A stretch of DNA of 64,000 bases from NCBI RefSeq assembly GCF_002252675.1, contig NZ_NQKY01000002.1:62001-126000 (forward strand). Reading direction: 5' to 3'. How positions within the stretch are numbered: position 1 is the stretch's first letter; every line of letters starts with the position of its first letter. This document shows positions 49,045 to 57,598 of the stretch, piece by piece. Position numbers and translations under genes: made by a program. The stretch is from Synechococcus sp. BO 8801. GTDB lineage: Bacteria; Cyanobacteriota; Cyanobacteriia; PCC-6307; Cyanobiaceae. The notes under the pieces are model-generated. The model ran no database searches. It worked only from the letters and a program-made list of their open reading frames with translations, and was not told the DNA's origin.

Positions 49045-50628
49045 ATGACACTTCGATTTCCTAGCACTACTCCGGGTGGGCTCGTTGTTGAGGTTCCCCA
49101 TCCATCTCGTGTTGTGGTCATTGGAGCAAACGGCTCCGGAAAGACACGACTTGGCATCTGGCTGGAGGGTCAGAACCAGGGGCACATTCCCGTTCATCGC
49201 ATAGGAGCGCAAAAGGCACTAGCGCTGCCCGACTACGCAGAGGTCAAGAACGTTGAGCAGGCGGAGAGGGAACTCTACTTCGGACGATCAGATCAGCACG
49301 CAAGCACCGACCGGAAGATTCATGATCGCTGGGGCGGAAACCCAGCGACGCACCTGCTGAACGACTACAACGGCGTTCTCGCTTTGCTCTTTGCGAAGGA
49401 AAGCGAACGGGATCGAATCCACACTCAGATGACCAGAGAGGTCGCCGCGTATTTGCCGGTACCTGATTCCGCAATAGACAACATTGTCAAGCTGTGGAGC
49501 TATCTGATGCCGCATCGCTCCGTCTCATTTCATGATGGAAAGGTGGTCGTCAACAGGGGGACACCGGCCGAGTACCACGCCAAGGAAATGAGCGACGGTG
49601 AGCGCGTCACGCTGTACCTGCTTGGCCAATGCCTTACGGCGCCGCCAGGGTCACTCGTCATCGTGGATGAACCGGAACTTCATCTACACAAGTCGTTGAT
49701 GGACAAGCTTTGGAACAAGGTGGAAGAACTTTGCCCGGACAAGTCCATCGTCTACATCACGCACGACCTCGACTTCGCCGCTAGTCGGTACGGTGCATCC
49801 AAGTTCTGGGTACAAAGCTTCACCGCAGGCGCTTGGACATGGTCAGAGCTGCCGACCGATGAAGCACTTCCCGAGAGCCTAGTACTTGAACTCGTGGGTA
49901 ATCGGAAGCCTGTCCTCTTCTGCGAGGGCGAGCGCGGCGGCCTTGATCACTCACTGTACCAGCTGTGCTATCCAAGCTATCACGTAGTTCCAAGAGGAAG
50001 CAGTGAAAAGGTAGTCGAATCGGTTAAAGCGCTTAACGCGAACCCGGCTCTTCACACTCTTACTGCGTTTGGACTAGTGGATAGGGATCATCGGTCTGAT
50101 GACGAGATCGCCGCTTTGGAGAGGCATCAAGTCTTCTCGATTCCCTTTGCGGAAATTGAGAATCTTCTTTGCAACGAACAGGTACTCTCTTGCGTAGGGC
50201 AAGTGCTTGCCCGGGATCCGGCAGAAACAGTCCGCGCTGTCACGGAGTATGTCAGCAGATCTCTAACCGCTGAAATTGAGCTACAGGTTACGCAGTCCGC
50301 AGCGAGACGGATTAGATATCACTTGAGCTGCTTCTCGCCCTTGTCGAATGATCGAGCAGGGCTCCAAGCTGGAGTGGATGCCTTACTGGCAACCCTGGAC
50401 ATTACAGCGATAGCAGCCGACGCTGAGGCGCGCTTCAGGGCGGCACTCCAGAACCAGAGGCTCGACGACATACTAAAAATCTACAACCGTAAGTCTCTGG
50501 CAGATCAAGTATCCACGTGCCTGGGGCTGAAGCATGCCGAGTATCGCGAGCTTGTGTTCAGACTCGCAAAAGATTCCCAATCTAGCGACATACTTGGCCG
50601 ATTCTTGAACTACTTGCCGAGAAGGTGA
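49045..50628 (+). CDS. ABC-type ATPase fused to TOPRIM/DUF4435-like domain (PARIS-like)
   Basis: 527 residues. Residues 20-260 form a compact ABC/SMC-like ATPase: Walker A GANGSGKT (27-34), signature SDGER (183-187), Walker B LVIVDEPELHLHK (Asp208, Glu209) and switch His240. From about 285 the chain turns into a TOPRIM-like nuclease: PVLFCEGERGGLD with Glu294, GLVDRDH with Asp346 and Asp348, then FAEIENLL. ATPase plus DUF4435 is the AriA-AriB architecture of the PARIS anti-phage system, known both as two genes and as one fused gene. PARIS degrades essential host RNA or stops growth when an anti-restriction protein is sensed. Here it is the only gene of an integron-like cassette. The assignment is by motif order only. 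Confidence 0.78.
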   Translation: MTLRFPSTTPGGLVVEVPHPSRVVVIGANGSGKTRLGIWLEGQNQGHIPVHRIGAQKALALPDYAEVKNVEQAERELYFGRSDQHASTDRKIHDRWGGNPATHLLNDYNGVLALLFAKESERDRIHTQMTREVAAYLPVPDSAIDNIVKLWSYLMPHRSVSFHDGKVVVNRGTPAEYHAKEMSDGERVTLYLLGQCLTAPPGSLVIVDEPELHLHKSLMDKLWNKVEELCPDKSIVYITHDLDFAASRYGASKFWVQSFTAGAWTWSELPTDEALPESLVLELVGNRKPVLFCEGERGGLDHSLYQLCYPSYHVVPRGSSEKVVESVKALNANPALHTLTAFGLVDRDHRSDDEIAALERHQVFSIPFAEIENLLCNEQVLSCVGQVLARDPAETVRAVTEYVSRSLTAEIELQVTQSAARRIRYHLSCFSPLSNDRAGLQAGVDALLATLDITAIAADAEARFRAALQNQRLDDILKIYNRKSLADQVSTCLGLKHAEYRELVFRLAKDSQSSDILGRFLNYLPRR

Positions 50629-50629
50629 C

Positions 50630-50719
50630 GCCTAACGCAGTCATTCACCTTTGCCGCGCCCTGATGGACGTTGTTGATCTTGCTTGCTCTTGGCGGCCAG
50701 GTGATGGCAAGCGTTAGGC
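50630..50719 (+). other. attC site 2 of the cassette array
   Basis: 90 bases starting two bases after the ATPase stop. The cores GCCTAAC and GTTAGGC match the consensus RYYYAAC/GTTRRRY. The arms (GCAGTCATTCACC... against GGTGATGGCAAGC) pair with bulges, and the inner TTGCCGCG/TGGCGGC pair forms the second stem. Confidence 0.9.
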
Positions 50720-50838
50720 ATTCAGTAGGAGCCAGATATGCCTGGACACGCTTCGAATGTTGCGAAGCTTGCTGAAGTGGCGATATCTGTCTTCAATGCC
50801 TAGACTCAACTTCACAGTCCTTGTGCCTGACGCTTTGC

Positions 50839-51453
50839 ATGTCATCTACGACGAAGCGAATCAACTATGTCTTGATTGACTATGAAAGCGTTCAGCCAAA
50901 CCAGCTTGAACTGCTCAATAGGGATGGGTTTATTGCCTATGTCTTTGTGGGCAAGGGGCAGACAAAACTCTCTTTTGAGACCGTGTCTGCAATACAGGAC
51001 CTTGGTGAGCGCGCCAAGTATATCAAGATTTCCGGAGCGGGCCCGAACGCATTAGACTTTCATATTGCGTTTTACATAGGCAGAATTGGTGCGACTGATC
51101 CCAATGCGTTTTTTCATATCATTTCCAAGGACAAAGGGTTTGACCCACTGATCGAGCACCTAAGGGAGAGGAAAATTTTTTCGGTAAGAAGCGAGACAAT
51201 TGGCGAGATCCCTTTGATCCGTGCATCAAATGCCAAGACGCCCAAGGAGCGCATGACCCTAGTGGTGGATCGCTTAAGGTCTGGGTCCTCTCGCCCACGG
51301 ACGTTGTCAGCTCTCAAGTCTTCAATTGACGCCATCCTTTACAAGCAAGTGAATGACATAGACGTCCTGGCTGTGATCGATCAGATGGCCAAGGCGAAGT
51401 CCATCACTGTTGCTGATGAGAAGGTTTCTTACAAGCTGACAAATGATGCCTAA
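50839..51453 (+). CDS. PIN/NYN-like nuclease domain protein
   Basis: 204 residues from ATG 50839. YVLIDYESVQPNQLELL with an acidic pair near residue 14, AKYIKISGAGPNALDFHIAFYIG and FHIISKDKGFDPLIEHLRERKI place three acidic clusters as in PIN_7/NYN-type RNases. The C-terminal third (about 140-204) may be a small winged helix. Such proteins are common single-gene cargo of mobile elements; an antitoxin is not evident. Its TAA stop is part of the left core of the following attC. Confidence 0.82.
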   Translation: MSSTTKRINYVLIDYESVQPNQLELLNRDGFIAYVFVGKGQTKLSFETVSAIQDLGERAKYIKISGAGPNALDFHIAFYIGRIGATDPNAFFHIISKDKGFDPLIEHLRERKIFSVRSETIGEIPLIRASNAKTPKERMTLVVDRLRSGSSRPRTLSALKSSIDAILYKQVNDIDVLAVIDQMAKAKSITVADEKVSYKLTNDA

Positions 51454-51537
51454 CCCTGCCTTGTGCCTATGCCCCCGCGAACTGCTCCTTCGTGGCCCCG
51501 CTGGCATTTTGCAGCCAGGCCATGGCAAGCATTAGGC
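51448..51537 (+). other. attC site 3 of the cassette array, right core altered
   Basis: 90 bases, the same length as site 2 and sharing its right arm (GCCAGG..ATGGCAAGC). The left core GCCTAAC is perfect. The right core is ATTAGGC instead of GTTAGGC, so the G at the crossover is lost; the site may be inactive, ending the array here. Confidence 0.82.
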
Positions 51538-52575
51538 CCGGTGATACCTCACCTTCTGCCCCTCCCGCTCACTCTGGAACCGCTGCAGCCGGTGGGTCAG
51601 CGCCCGTAGCCGCTTCATGTCGCGAGAGTTCACCGGATCGAACAGATCACCCCGTGCCGTTTCGATGAACACCAGTACATCTTTCGGGGTACAGGGGCCG
51701 CTTTTCCAGCCATGAAACTCCCGATGCAGATCGGGCACCAGCACCAAGATGTTCTCCGGCAGGTCGGCCAGGTCCGGTCGGCTGCGGCGGTCGAACAGAT
51801 GGTGGCCGTCGAGGTCGATCTTCTTGTGCACCGCCGCTTGCTTGCCGGTGATTTCGCAGCGATGGCCGGCCGCCGACTTGGCGCGCTTGATCGCCCGGTT
51901 CACCCCATCGGTGAGGTAGCGGATCTCGGAGTTGAAGCAGGCTTCCACCACTTCGCCCACGGCTTCGATCCAGGCCTGACGCGTTTTTGTGATGCGGCTG
52001 TTGACCCGCATGTCGCGGGCCACACGGGCGATGCCCCGCTGGCTGATCAGCACCTGCCGCTCCTCGTTCTCCAGGAAGTCCTTGTTCAGCTCAAGGGCTT
52101 CTTCCCCCTCCTCCGTACCAGCTGTGCGCAGCCGCTCCCATGAGTTGGAAAGGCCCTTGTAGTTGGTCTGCAGGATCCCCACCGTGGTTTTTCGGCTCAC
52201 GAAGGCCAGATCGCCCCGGATCTCCAGGGTGCCGCCGGCCTCGATGAACTCCTGGGTGATCCGCCGCGACACCAACAGTTGCTTGCGCTTCTGCTTCACG
52301 TTGAAGAGCCGCTCACGGAACCAACCCAGCACGCCCGTCTTCTCGGTGGCTTCGATGTAGCGGGCCAGGGCCTCCACGCCCTCCTCGCTGAAGCGACGGG
52401 GGCGCCGCCCATTGGCGCCGGCCACGGCAGGGCCGGCGTACTCGAAGTGCTCGCCCTCCACCAGCTCCCATTCGTCGTCGGCTTTGGCATCGAACGCTTC
52501 GACGATGTTGTAGAGGATGTCAATCCGTTTCCCGAGAATCCTGGCCGTTTCCTGGGCCGTCAAAAAGTCGCGCAT
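51532..52575 (-). CDS. HNH-like endonuclease protein, partner of J-domain gene
   Basis: 347 residues. The N-terminus (LTAQETARILGKRIDILYNI) resembles a helix-turn-helix. The middle is helical. Near residues 255-300 an HNH-like core reads CEITGKQ, DLDGHHLFDRRSRPDL, ENILVLV and LHREFHGW, giving the His-His, Asn and His expected of the beta-beta-alpha metal site, with only one of the usual Cys pairs. The stop codon lies inside the right core of attC site 3. It follows the J-domain gene by four bases. Codon use is GC-rich like the host. I do not recognise the family as a whole; nuclease activity is inferred from the motif. Confidence 0.65.
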   Translation of the reverse strand: MRDFLTAQETARILGKRIDILYNIVEAFDAKADDEWELVEGEHFEYAGPAVAGANGRRPRRFSEEGVEALARYIEATEKTGVLGWFRERLFNVKQKRKQLLVSRRITQEFIEAGGTLEIRGDLAFVSRKTTVGILQTNYKGLSNSWERLRTAGTEEGEEALELNKDFLENEERQVLISQRGIARVARDMRVNSRITKTRQAWIEAVGEVVEACFNSEIRYLTDGVNRAIKRAKSAAGHRCEITGKQAAVHKKIDLDGHHLFDRRSRPDLADLPENILVLVPDLHREFHGWKSGPCTPKDVLVFIETARGDLFDPVNSRDMKRLRALTHRLQRFQSEREGQKVRYHRA

Positions 52576-52579
52576 CGCT

Positions 52580-53248
52580 TCAGGGCATCAGGGCAAGGAT
52601 CGAGTCCTTCATGGTTTGCAGGCGTTCCGCGACCCGGGGATCGCCGCCGTGGTCGGGGTGGTGCACCTGGATCAGGCGCCGGAATGCCTCGCGCACCTCA
52701 TCCGCGGTGGCGGTCTTCGGGTCGAGGCCGAACACCACCCAGGGCCGGAAGTGCTGCAGCACGTCGATGCCGTTGATCACGGTGGGTCCGTCCGCCAGGT
52801 TCCGCTCGTTGGCCGGAATGCCGATGAAGCGCCGGTAGAGCACCAGCCAGTCGTCCTTGGTCTTCAGCGCCACCTCTTCGCCCGTCATCGAGAGCTGGAA
52901 GTTCTTGTCCTTGCGCAGCTGGGTGACGGTCTTGCACCTGAAGTGGGCCAGCACCTTGCTCTTGATCTCGGTGGCGGTGGGCGGCTTGGGCTTTGGCGGC
53001 GGCGGATCCTTGAACGCTGCCCCGTTGACCGTCTGCGCGAAGGCCAGCAGGTCGGCCTCGTCCAGGTCCGGCTTCGCAAGGAGCGCCTGGATCAGCCCCC
53101 TGACCTCCGTCAGCGTCAGCTTCTTGCTTCGGGCGGCCACAGGCCAGTGGTGGAAACGATTTTCATGCTGGCCAGAGGCCTCAGGCGTTGCCTGGGGGCT
53201 TAGGAAACTGTCGTCTTTCGCCTGCCTGCCTGACCCTGCGGCAGCCAC
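52580..53248 (-). CDS. Protein with a C-terminal J domain
   Basis: 222 residues from a GTG. The last 60 residues form a DnaJ-type J domain (PWVVFGLDPKTATADEVREAFRRLIQVHHPDHGGDP) with the invariant HPD that stimulates DnaK. The first 150 residues are unlike DnaJ: a helical segment (LTEVRGLIQALLAKPDLDEADLLAFAQ), a Pro/Lys linker and KSKVLAHFRCKTVTQLRKDKNF. A C-terminal J domain is unusual and fits an accessory protein that brings Hsp70 to one client, perhaps the HNH protein encoded four bases downstream. The start is uncertain; a later GTG near 53140 would remove a low-complexity leader. Confidence 0.75.
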   Translation of the reverse strand: MAAAGSGRQAKDDSFLSPQATPEASGQHENRFHHWPVAARSKKLTLTEVRGLIQALLAKPDLDEADLLAFAQTVNGAAFKDPPPPKPKPPTATEIKSKVLAHFRCKTVTQLRKDKNFQLSMTGEEVALKTKDDWLVLYRRFIGIPANERNLADGPTVINGIDVLQHFRPWVVFGLDPKTATADEVREAFRRLIQVHHPDHGGDPRVAERLQTMKDSILALMP

Positions 53249-53330
53249 CAGAACGCCTGGCCTGTCTGGGTTCGGTGGTATGGAGTGCCTTTGCTAGGTT
53301 GCCGCCGCCTGCCTGGCCCGTTGCTGCCTG

Positions 53331-54104
53331 ATGAAAGCCGTCATCCTGGCCGGTGGACTGGGTACCCGACTCGCAGAGGAGACCCACCTGCGGCCCAAGC
53401 CGATGGTGGAGATCGGTGGCAAGCCGATCCTGTGGCACATCCTCAAGATCTACAGCCACCACGGCATCAACGATTTCATCATCTGTTGTGGCTACAAGGG
53501 TTATGTGATCAAGGAATACTTCGCCAACTATTTCCTGCACACCAGTGATGTCACCTTCCATATGGACCTCAACCACATGGAAGTGCACCGCCAGAAGGCC
53601 GAACCCTGGAAGGTGACCCTGGTGGACACCGGCGACGCCACCCTCACCGGCGGCCGTCTGGCCCGGGTGCGCAGCTACCTCCCCGACGACGAGTCCTTCT
53701 GCTTCACCTACGGCGACGGCGTCGCCGATGTGGACATCACCGCCCTGATCGCCCATCACCAGCGCCAGGGCCTGCAGGCCACCCTCACCGCCGTCCAGCC
53801 CCCCGGCCGCTACGGCGCCCTGCACCTCGACGGTGATGTGGTCACGGATTTCGAGGAGAAGCCCGACGGCGACAATGCCTGGATCAACGGCGGCTTCTTC
53901 GTGCTCGACCCCCCCGTGATCGACCTGATCGACGGCGACCAGTGCGTCTGGGAGCAGGCCCCCCTCAAGGCCCTCGCCACCCAGGGCCAGCTCAACTCCT
54001 TCAAGCACCGCGGCTTCTGGCAGCCCATGGACACCCTGCGCGACCGCCAGCGCCTCGAAGACCTCTGGCAGCAGGGCCGCGCCCCCTGGAAGATCTGGAG
54101 CTGA
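53331..54104 (+). CDS. rfbF: Glucose-1-phosphate cytidylyltransferase
   Basis: 257 residues. It makes CDP-glucose from CTP and glucose 1-phosphate, opening the CDP-3,6-dideoxyhexose pathway. [30 protein letters not shown] is the nucleotide-binding start. [14 protein letters not shown] supplies the catalytic acids, and [19 protein letters not shown] and [14 protein letters not shown] are RfbF signatures. First gene of a same-strand run of five. Confidence 0.96.
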   Translation: MKAVILAGGLGTRLAEETHLRPKPMVEIGGKPILWHILKIYSHHGINDFIICCGYKGYVIKEYFANYFLHTSDVTFHMDLNHMEVHRQKAEPWKVTLVDTGDATLTGGRLARVRSYLPDDESFCFTYGDGVADVDITALIAHHQRQGLQATLTAVQPPGRYGALHLDGDVVTDFEEKPDGDNAWINGGFFVLDPPVIDLIDGDQCVWEQAPLKALATQGQLNSFKHRGFWQPMDTLRDRQRLEDLWQQGRAPWKIWS

Positions 54105-54106
54105 CC

Positions 54107-55240
54107 ATGGCCAGCACCTCCCCCCGGCGGGCCTGGCAGCAGCCCGATCCCGCCTTCTGGCAGGGCAAGCGGGTGCTGCTCACCGGCCACACCGGCTTCA
54201 AGGGCAGCTGGCTGGCCCTGTGGCTCTGCGAGCTGGGCGCCCGCGTCACCGGCTTCGCCCTGGCGCCGGACACCGAGCCCTCCCTGTTCGACCAGCTGGG
54301 CCTGGCCGGCCGCCTCGACCACCACGTGGGCGATCTGCGCGATCCGGCCGCCCTCAGCGAGCTGGTGGCGGCCGTGCAGCCGGAGGTGGTGCTGCACCTG
54401 GCGGCCCAGCCCCTGGTGCGGCGCAGCTACGCCGAGCCGGTGCTCACCTGGGAAACCAACGTCCTGGGCACCATCCACCTGATCGAGGCCATGCGGCCCC
54501 TGGCCCAGCCCTGCGCCGCGGTGCTGATCACCACCGACAAGGTGTACCGCAACAACGAATGGCTCTACGGCTACCGGGAGAACGATCCCCTCGGCGGCCA
54601 CGACCCCTACAGCAGCAGCAAGGCCGCCGCCGAGCTGGCGATCAGCTCCTGGCGCGCCAGCTACTGCGGCACCCTGCCCCACCAGTCGCCCCACCTGCGC
54701 CTGGCCAGTGCCCGGGCCGGCAACGTCATCGGCGGGGGCGACTGGGCCGCCGACCGCATCATTCCCGACACCGTCCGCTCCCTGCGCGCCGGTGAGCCCA
54801 TCACCCTGCGCAATCCCGGCGCCACCCGCCCCTGGCAGCACGTGCTCGAACCCCTCGGCGGCTACCTGGCCTTGGCCGAGGCCCTCGCCGAGCCGTCCGA
54901 TGGCCTCGCGATGGCGGAGGCCTTCAACTTCGGGCCCCAGCTGGAGGCCAACCGGCCCGTGCAGGAGCTGGTGGAGCAGGCCCTGCACCACTGGCCCGGC
55001 ACCTGGATCGATGCCTCCGATCCCACCGCTCCCCATGAGGCGGGTCTGTTGAACCTTGTGGTCGACAAGGCCCACCACCGCCTCGGCTGGTCGCCCCGCT
55101 GGGATTTCGCCACCACCACCGCCCGCACGCTTCAGTGGTATCGCCGCGTGATCGAAGCCGGCGACGACCCCGTGTCCTGCTGCCTCGACGACCTCACCGC
55201 CTATCTCGCCTGCTGCCCGCCGGGCCGATCCACCCCATGA
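54107..55240 (+). CDS. rfbG: CDP-glucose 4,6-dehydratase
   Basis: 377 residues from ATG 54107, two bases after rfbF. An extended SDR: NAD loop LLTGHTGFKGSWLALWL, AAQPLVRRSYAEP, ITTDKVYRNNEW and YSSSKAAAELAI (Tyr-x3-Lys). ARAGNVIGGGDWAADRIIPD and RPWQHVLEPL are typical of RfbG. It converts CDP-glucose to CDP-4-keto-6-deoxyglucose. It overlaps rfbH by four bases. Confidence 0.95.
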   Translation: MASTSPRRAWQQPDPAFWQGKRVLLTGHTGFKGSWLALWLCELGARVTGFALAPDTEPSLFDQLGLAGRLDHHVGDLRDPAALSELVAAVQPEVVLHLAAQPLVRRSYAEPVLTWETNVLGTIHLIEAMRPLAQPCAAVLITTDKVYRNNEWLYGYRENDPLGGHDPYSSSKAAAELAISSWRASYCGTLPHQSPHLRLASARAGNVIGGGDWAADRIIPDTVRSLRAGEPITLRNPGATRPWQHVLEPLGGYLALAEALAEPSDGLAMAEAFNFGPQLEANRPVQELVEQALHHWPGTWIDASDPTAPHEAGLLNLVVDKAHHRLGWSPRWDFATTTARTLQWYRRVIEAGDDPVSCCLDDLTAYLACCPPGRSTP

Positions 55241-56727
55241 CCGCCGACCTCGACCAGCTCAAGCAGGAGATCCTCCGGCTCACCCGCGACTACGCCCGCC
55301 GCGCCCACGCCGGCTACCGCCCCGGCGACGACCCGGACCGCACACCCCACGCCGACGGCCAGACCATCCCCTACGCCGGCCGTGTCTTCACCGAAGACGA
55401 AGTCGAAGCGGCCGTGGGCACCACCCTCGACTTCTGGCTCACCCTCGGCACGGAAGGCGCCGCCATGGAGAGCGAGCTGGCCGCCTTCCTGGGGGTGCGC
55501 CACAGCCTGCTGGTCAATTCCGGCTCCTCGGCGAATCTGGTGGCCATCTCGGCCCTCACCTCCCACCGCCTGCCCGCCGAGCGGCGCCTGCGCCCCGGCG
55601 ATGAGGTGATCACCGTGGCCGCCGGCTTCCCCACCACCGTGGCGCCGATCCTGCAGGTGGGCGCCGTGCCGGTGTTCATCGACGCCGATCCGATCACCGG
55701 CAACGCCCGCTGCGACCAGCTGGAAGCCGCCTTCACCCCCGGCGTCACCAAGGCCGTGATGATGGCCCACGCCCTGGGCAACCCCTTCGACCTGGCGGCC
55801 GTGCTGCGCTTCTGCCGCGCCCACGACCTCTATCTCGTCGAAGACAACTGCGACGCATTGGGGTGCTCCTATTCCATGCCCCGGGAGCTGGCCGAATCCC
55901 TCGGCTTCTCCGACAACAGCCCTGGCCTCGATGAGGGCCCCGACCGCGTCATCCGCTGGACCGGCACCTGGGGCGACATCAGCACCCAGAGCTTCTACCC
56001 GCCTCACCACCTCACCATGGGCGAGGGCGGCGCCGTCAACATCGTCCGCGACCAGAAGCTCAAGGTGGTGGCAGAGAGCTTCCGCGACTGGGGCCGCGAC
56101 TGCTGGTGCCCCTCCGGCAAGGACGACACCTGCGGCAAGCGCTTCGACTGGCAGCTCGGCGAACTGCCCGCCGGCTACGACCACAAGTACATCTACAGCC
56201 ACCTCGGCTTCAACCTCAAACCCCTCGATCCCCAGGCCGCGATCGGCCGGGTGCAGCTGCGCCGCCTGCCGGAGTTCATCGAGGCCCGCAAGCGCAACTG
56301 GCAGACCCTGCGTGAAGGCCTGGTGGCCACCGAGCATGTGCTGGAGTTCTCCCTGCCCACCCACGCCACCGGCTGGGATCCGCAGACGGGCTTCTCCTGG
56401 GATGCCAGCGGCTGCCGCACCGACTGCTCCTGGTTCGGCTTCAAGATCGCCGTCAAGCCCGACGCCCCCTTCCGCCGCACCGACCTGGCCCGGGAGCTCG
56501 ATGCCCACCGCATCGGCAACCGCATGCTGTTCGGCGGCAACCTGGTGCGCCAGCCGGCCTTCGTGCAGCTGCGCGCCGATCGCCCCGACGCCCTGCGGGT
56601 GGTGGGCGACCTGGCCGGCGCCGACGCGATCATGGTCGACACCCTCTTCCTCGGCACCTACCCGGGCCTCACGGCGCCGATGCTGGCCAAGGAGATCGAC
56701 GTGATCCGGGCCTTCTGCCAGGCCTGA
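55237..56727 (+). CDS. rfbH: CDP-4-keto-6-deoxyglucose 3-dehydrase (E1)
   Basis: 496 residues. A PLP/PMP and iron-sulfur enzyme that removes the 3-hydroxyl. The aminotransferase-fold core has VNSGSSANLVAISAL and EDNCDALGCSY. The Lys position that normally holds PLP is His in FYPPHHLTMGEGGAVNIV, the hallmark of this enzyme. The Cys set in RDCWCPSGKDDTCGKRFDW supplies the [2Fe-2S] cluster. It needs an NAD(P)H reductase (E3), which is not in the window. It overlaps the next gene by one base. Confidence 0.95.
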   Translation: MTADLDQLKQEILRLTRDYARRAHAGYRPGDDPDRTPHADGQTIPYAGRVFTEDEVEAAVGTTLDFWLTLGTEGAAMESELAAFLGVRHSLLVNSGSSANLVAISALTSHRLPAERRLRPGDEVITVAAGFPTTVAPILQVGAVPVFIDADPITGNARCDQLEAAFTPGVTKAVMMAHALGNPFDLAAVLRFCRAHDLYLVEDNCDALGCSYSMPRELAESLGFSDNSPGLDEGPDRVIRWTGTWGDISTQSFYPPHHLTMGEGGAVNIVRDQKLKVVAESFRDWGRDCWCPSGKDDTCGKRFDWQLGELPAGYDHKYIYSHLGFNLKPLDPQAAIGRVQLRRLPEFIEARKRNWQTLREGLVATEHVLEFSLPTHATGWDPQTGFSWDASGCRTDCSWFGFKIAVKPDAPFRRTDLARELDAHRIGNRMLFGGNLVRQPAFVQLRADRPDALRVVGDLAGADAIMVDTLFLGTYPGLTAPMLAKEIDVIRAFCQA

Positions 56728-57593
56728 TGCGGCTGTTCCTCACCGGCGGCACCGGCTTCATCGGCTCCCACGTGCTGGCGGCGGCCCTGGCGGCGGGGCA
56801 CCAGGTGCGGGCCCTGCGCCGCAGCCCCGCCTCCGCCCCGGTGATCCCCCTGCCCCGCCAGCCCCAGTGGTGCGAGGGCGACCTGCTCACCCTCCCGGCC
56901 TCCGCGCTGGAGGGGGTGGAGGCGGTGCTGCACTTGGCCTCGGCGGGTGTCAGCCCGAAGCAGGTGCCCTGGGCTGAGCTGGTGCAGGCCAACGTGGCCG
57001 GCAGCCTGCGGCTGCTGGAGCTGGCGGCGGAGGCGGGGGTGCGCCGCTGCGTCGTCACCGGCACCAGCCACGAGTACGGCAACGCCGCCCGCCGTTTTGC
57101 GGCCATCCCCCCCGATGCCCCCCTGGAGCCCCTGAGCGCCTACGGGGCCAGCAAGGCGGCGGCCTTCCAGCTCCTGCGCACCTTCGCCATCCAGCGGCGC
57201 CTGGAGCTCTTCTACGGCCGCATCTTCACCGCCTACGGCGAGGGCCAGTTCGCGGGCAACTTCTGGCCCTCCCTGCGGCGCGCCGCCCTGGCCGGGGAGG
57301 ATTTCCCCATGACCTCGGGCCGCCAGGTCAGTGATTTCGTGCCTGTCGCCGCCGTGGCGGCCCACCTGCTGGAGGCCTGCACGCGCCCCGATGTGGCCCC
57401 GGGCCGCCCCCTGGTGGCCAACATCGGCTCGGGCGTCGCCACCAGCCTGCTGGCCTTCGCCGAGGCGGAGTGGAGCCACCTGGGGGCGACCGGTAGATTG
57501 CGCCCCGGTGTGCTTCCCGACCGACCCGATCAGATCGAGCGATACGTTCCGGACCTGGCTGGTTTGAGGCTTCCCGCGTCCCCTCTGCCCTGA
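56727..57593 (+). CDS. NAD-dependent reductase of the CDP-paratose/abequose synthase type
   Basis: 288 residues. An extended SDR with FLTGGTGFIGSHVLAAALAAG and YGASKAAAFQLL (Tyr-x3-Lys). The usual Ser before Tyr is in VVTGTSHEYGN. Its place between rfbH and an rfbE-like epimerase fits reduction of CDP-3,6-dideoxy-4-ketoglucose to CDP-paratose (RfbS/Prt) or CDP-abequose (RfbJ). Paratose is more likely because the next enzyme would use it. Confidence 0.82.
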   Translation: MRLFLTGGTGFIGSHVLAAALAAGHQVRALRRSPASAPVIPLPRQPQWCEGDLLTLPASALEGVEAVLHLASAGVSPKQVPWAELVQANVAGSLRLLELAAEAGVRRCVVTGTSHEYGNAARRFAAIPPDAPLEPLSAYGASKAAAFQLLRTFAIQRRLELFYGRIFTAYGEGQFAGNFWPSLRRAALAGEDFPMTSGRQVSDFVPVAAVAAHLLEACTRPDVAPGRPLVANIGSGVATSLLAFAEAEWSHLGATGRLRPGVLPDRPDQIERYVPDLAGLRLPASPLP

Positions 57594-57598
57594 ATCCG

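Larger units (their letters stand above)
47540..51537 (+). mobile_element. Integron-like gene cassette array without integrase (CALIN-like)
   Basis: Four plus-strand genes are punctuated by three sites with attC architecture at 48937-49022, 50630-50719 and 51448-51537. All sites are in the same direction, each right after a gene and with its GTTAGGC-type end towards the next gene. The genes are AT-richer than the flanks and mutually unrelated. No IntI integrase or attI is in the window. The left boundary is unclear: I found no convincing attC between 47361 and 47572. Confidence 0.8.
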
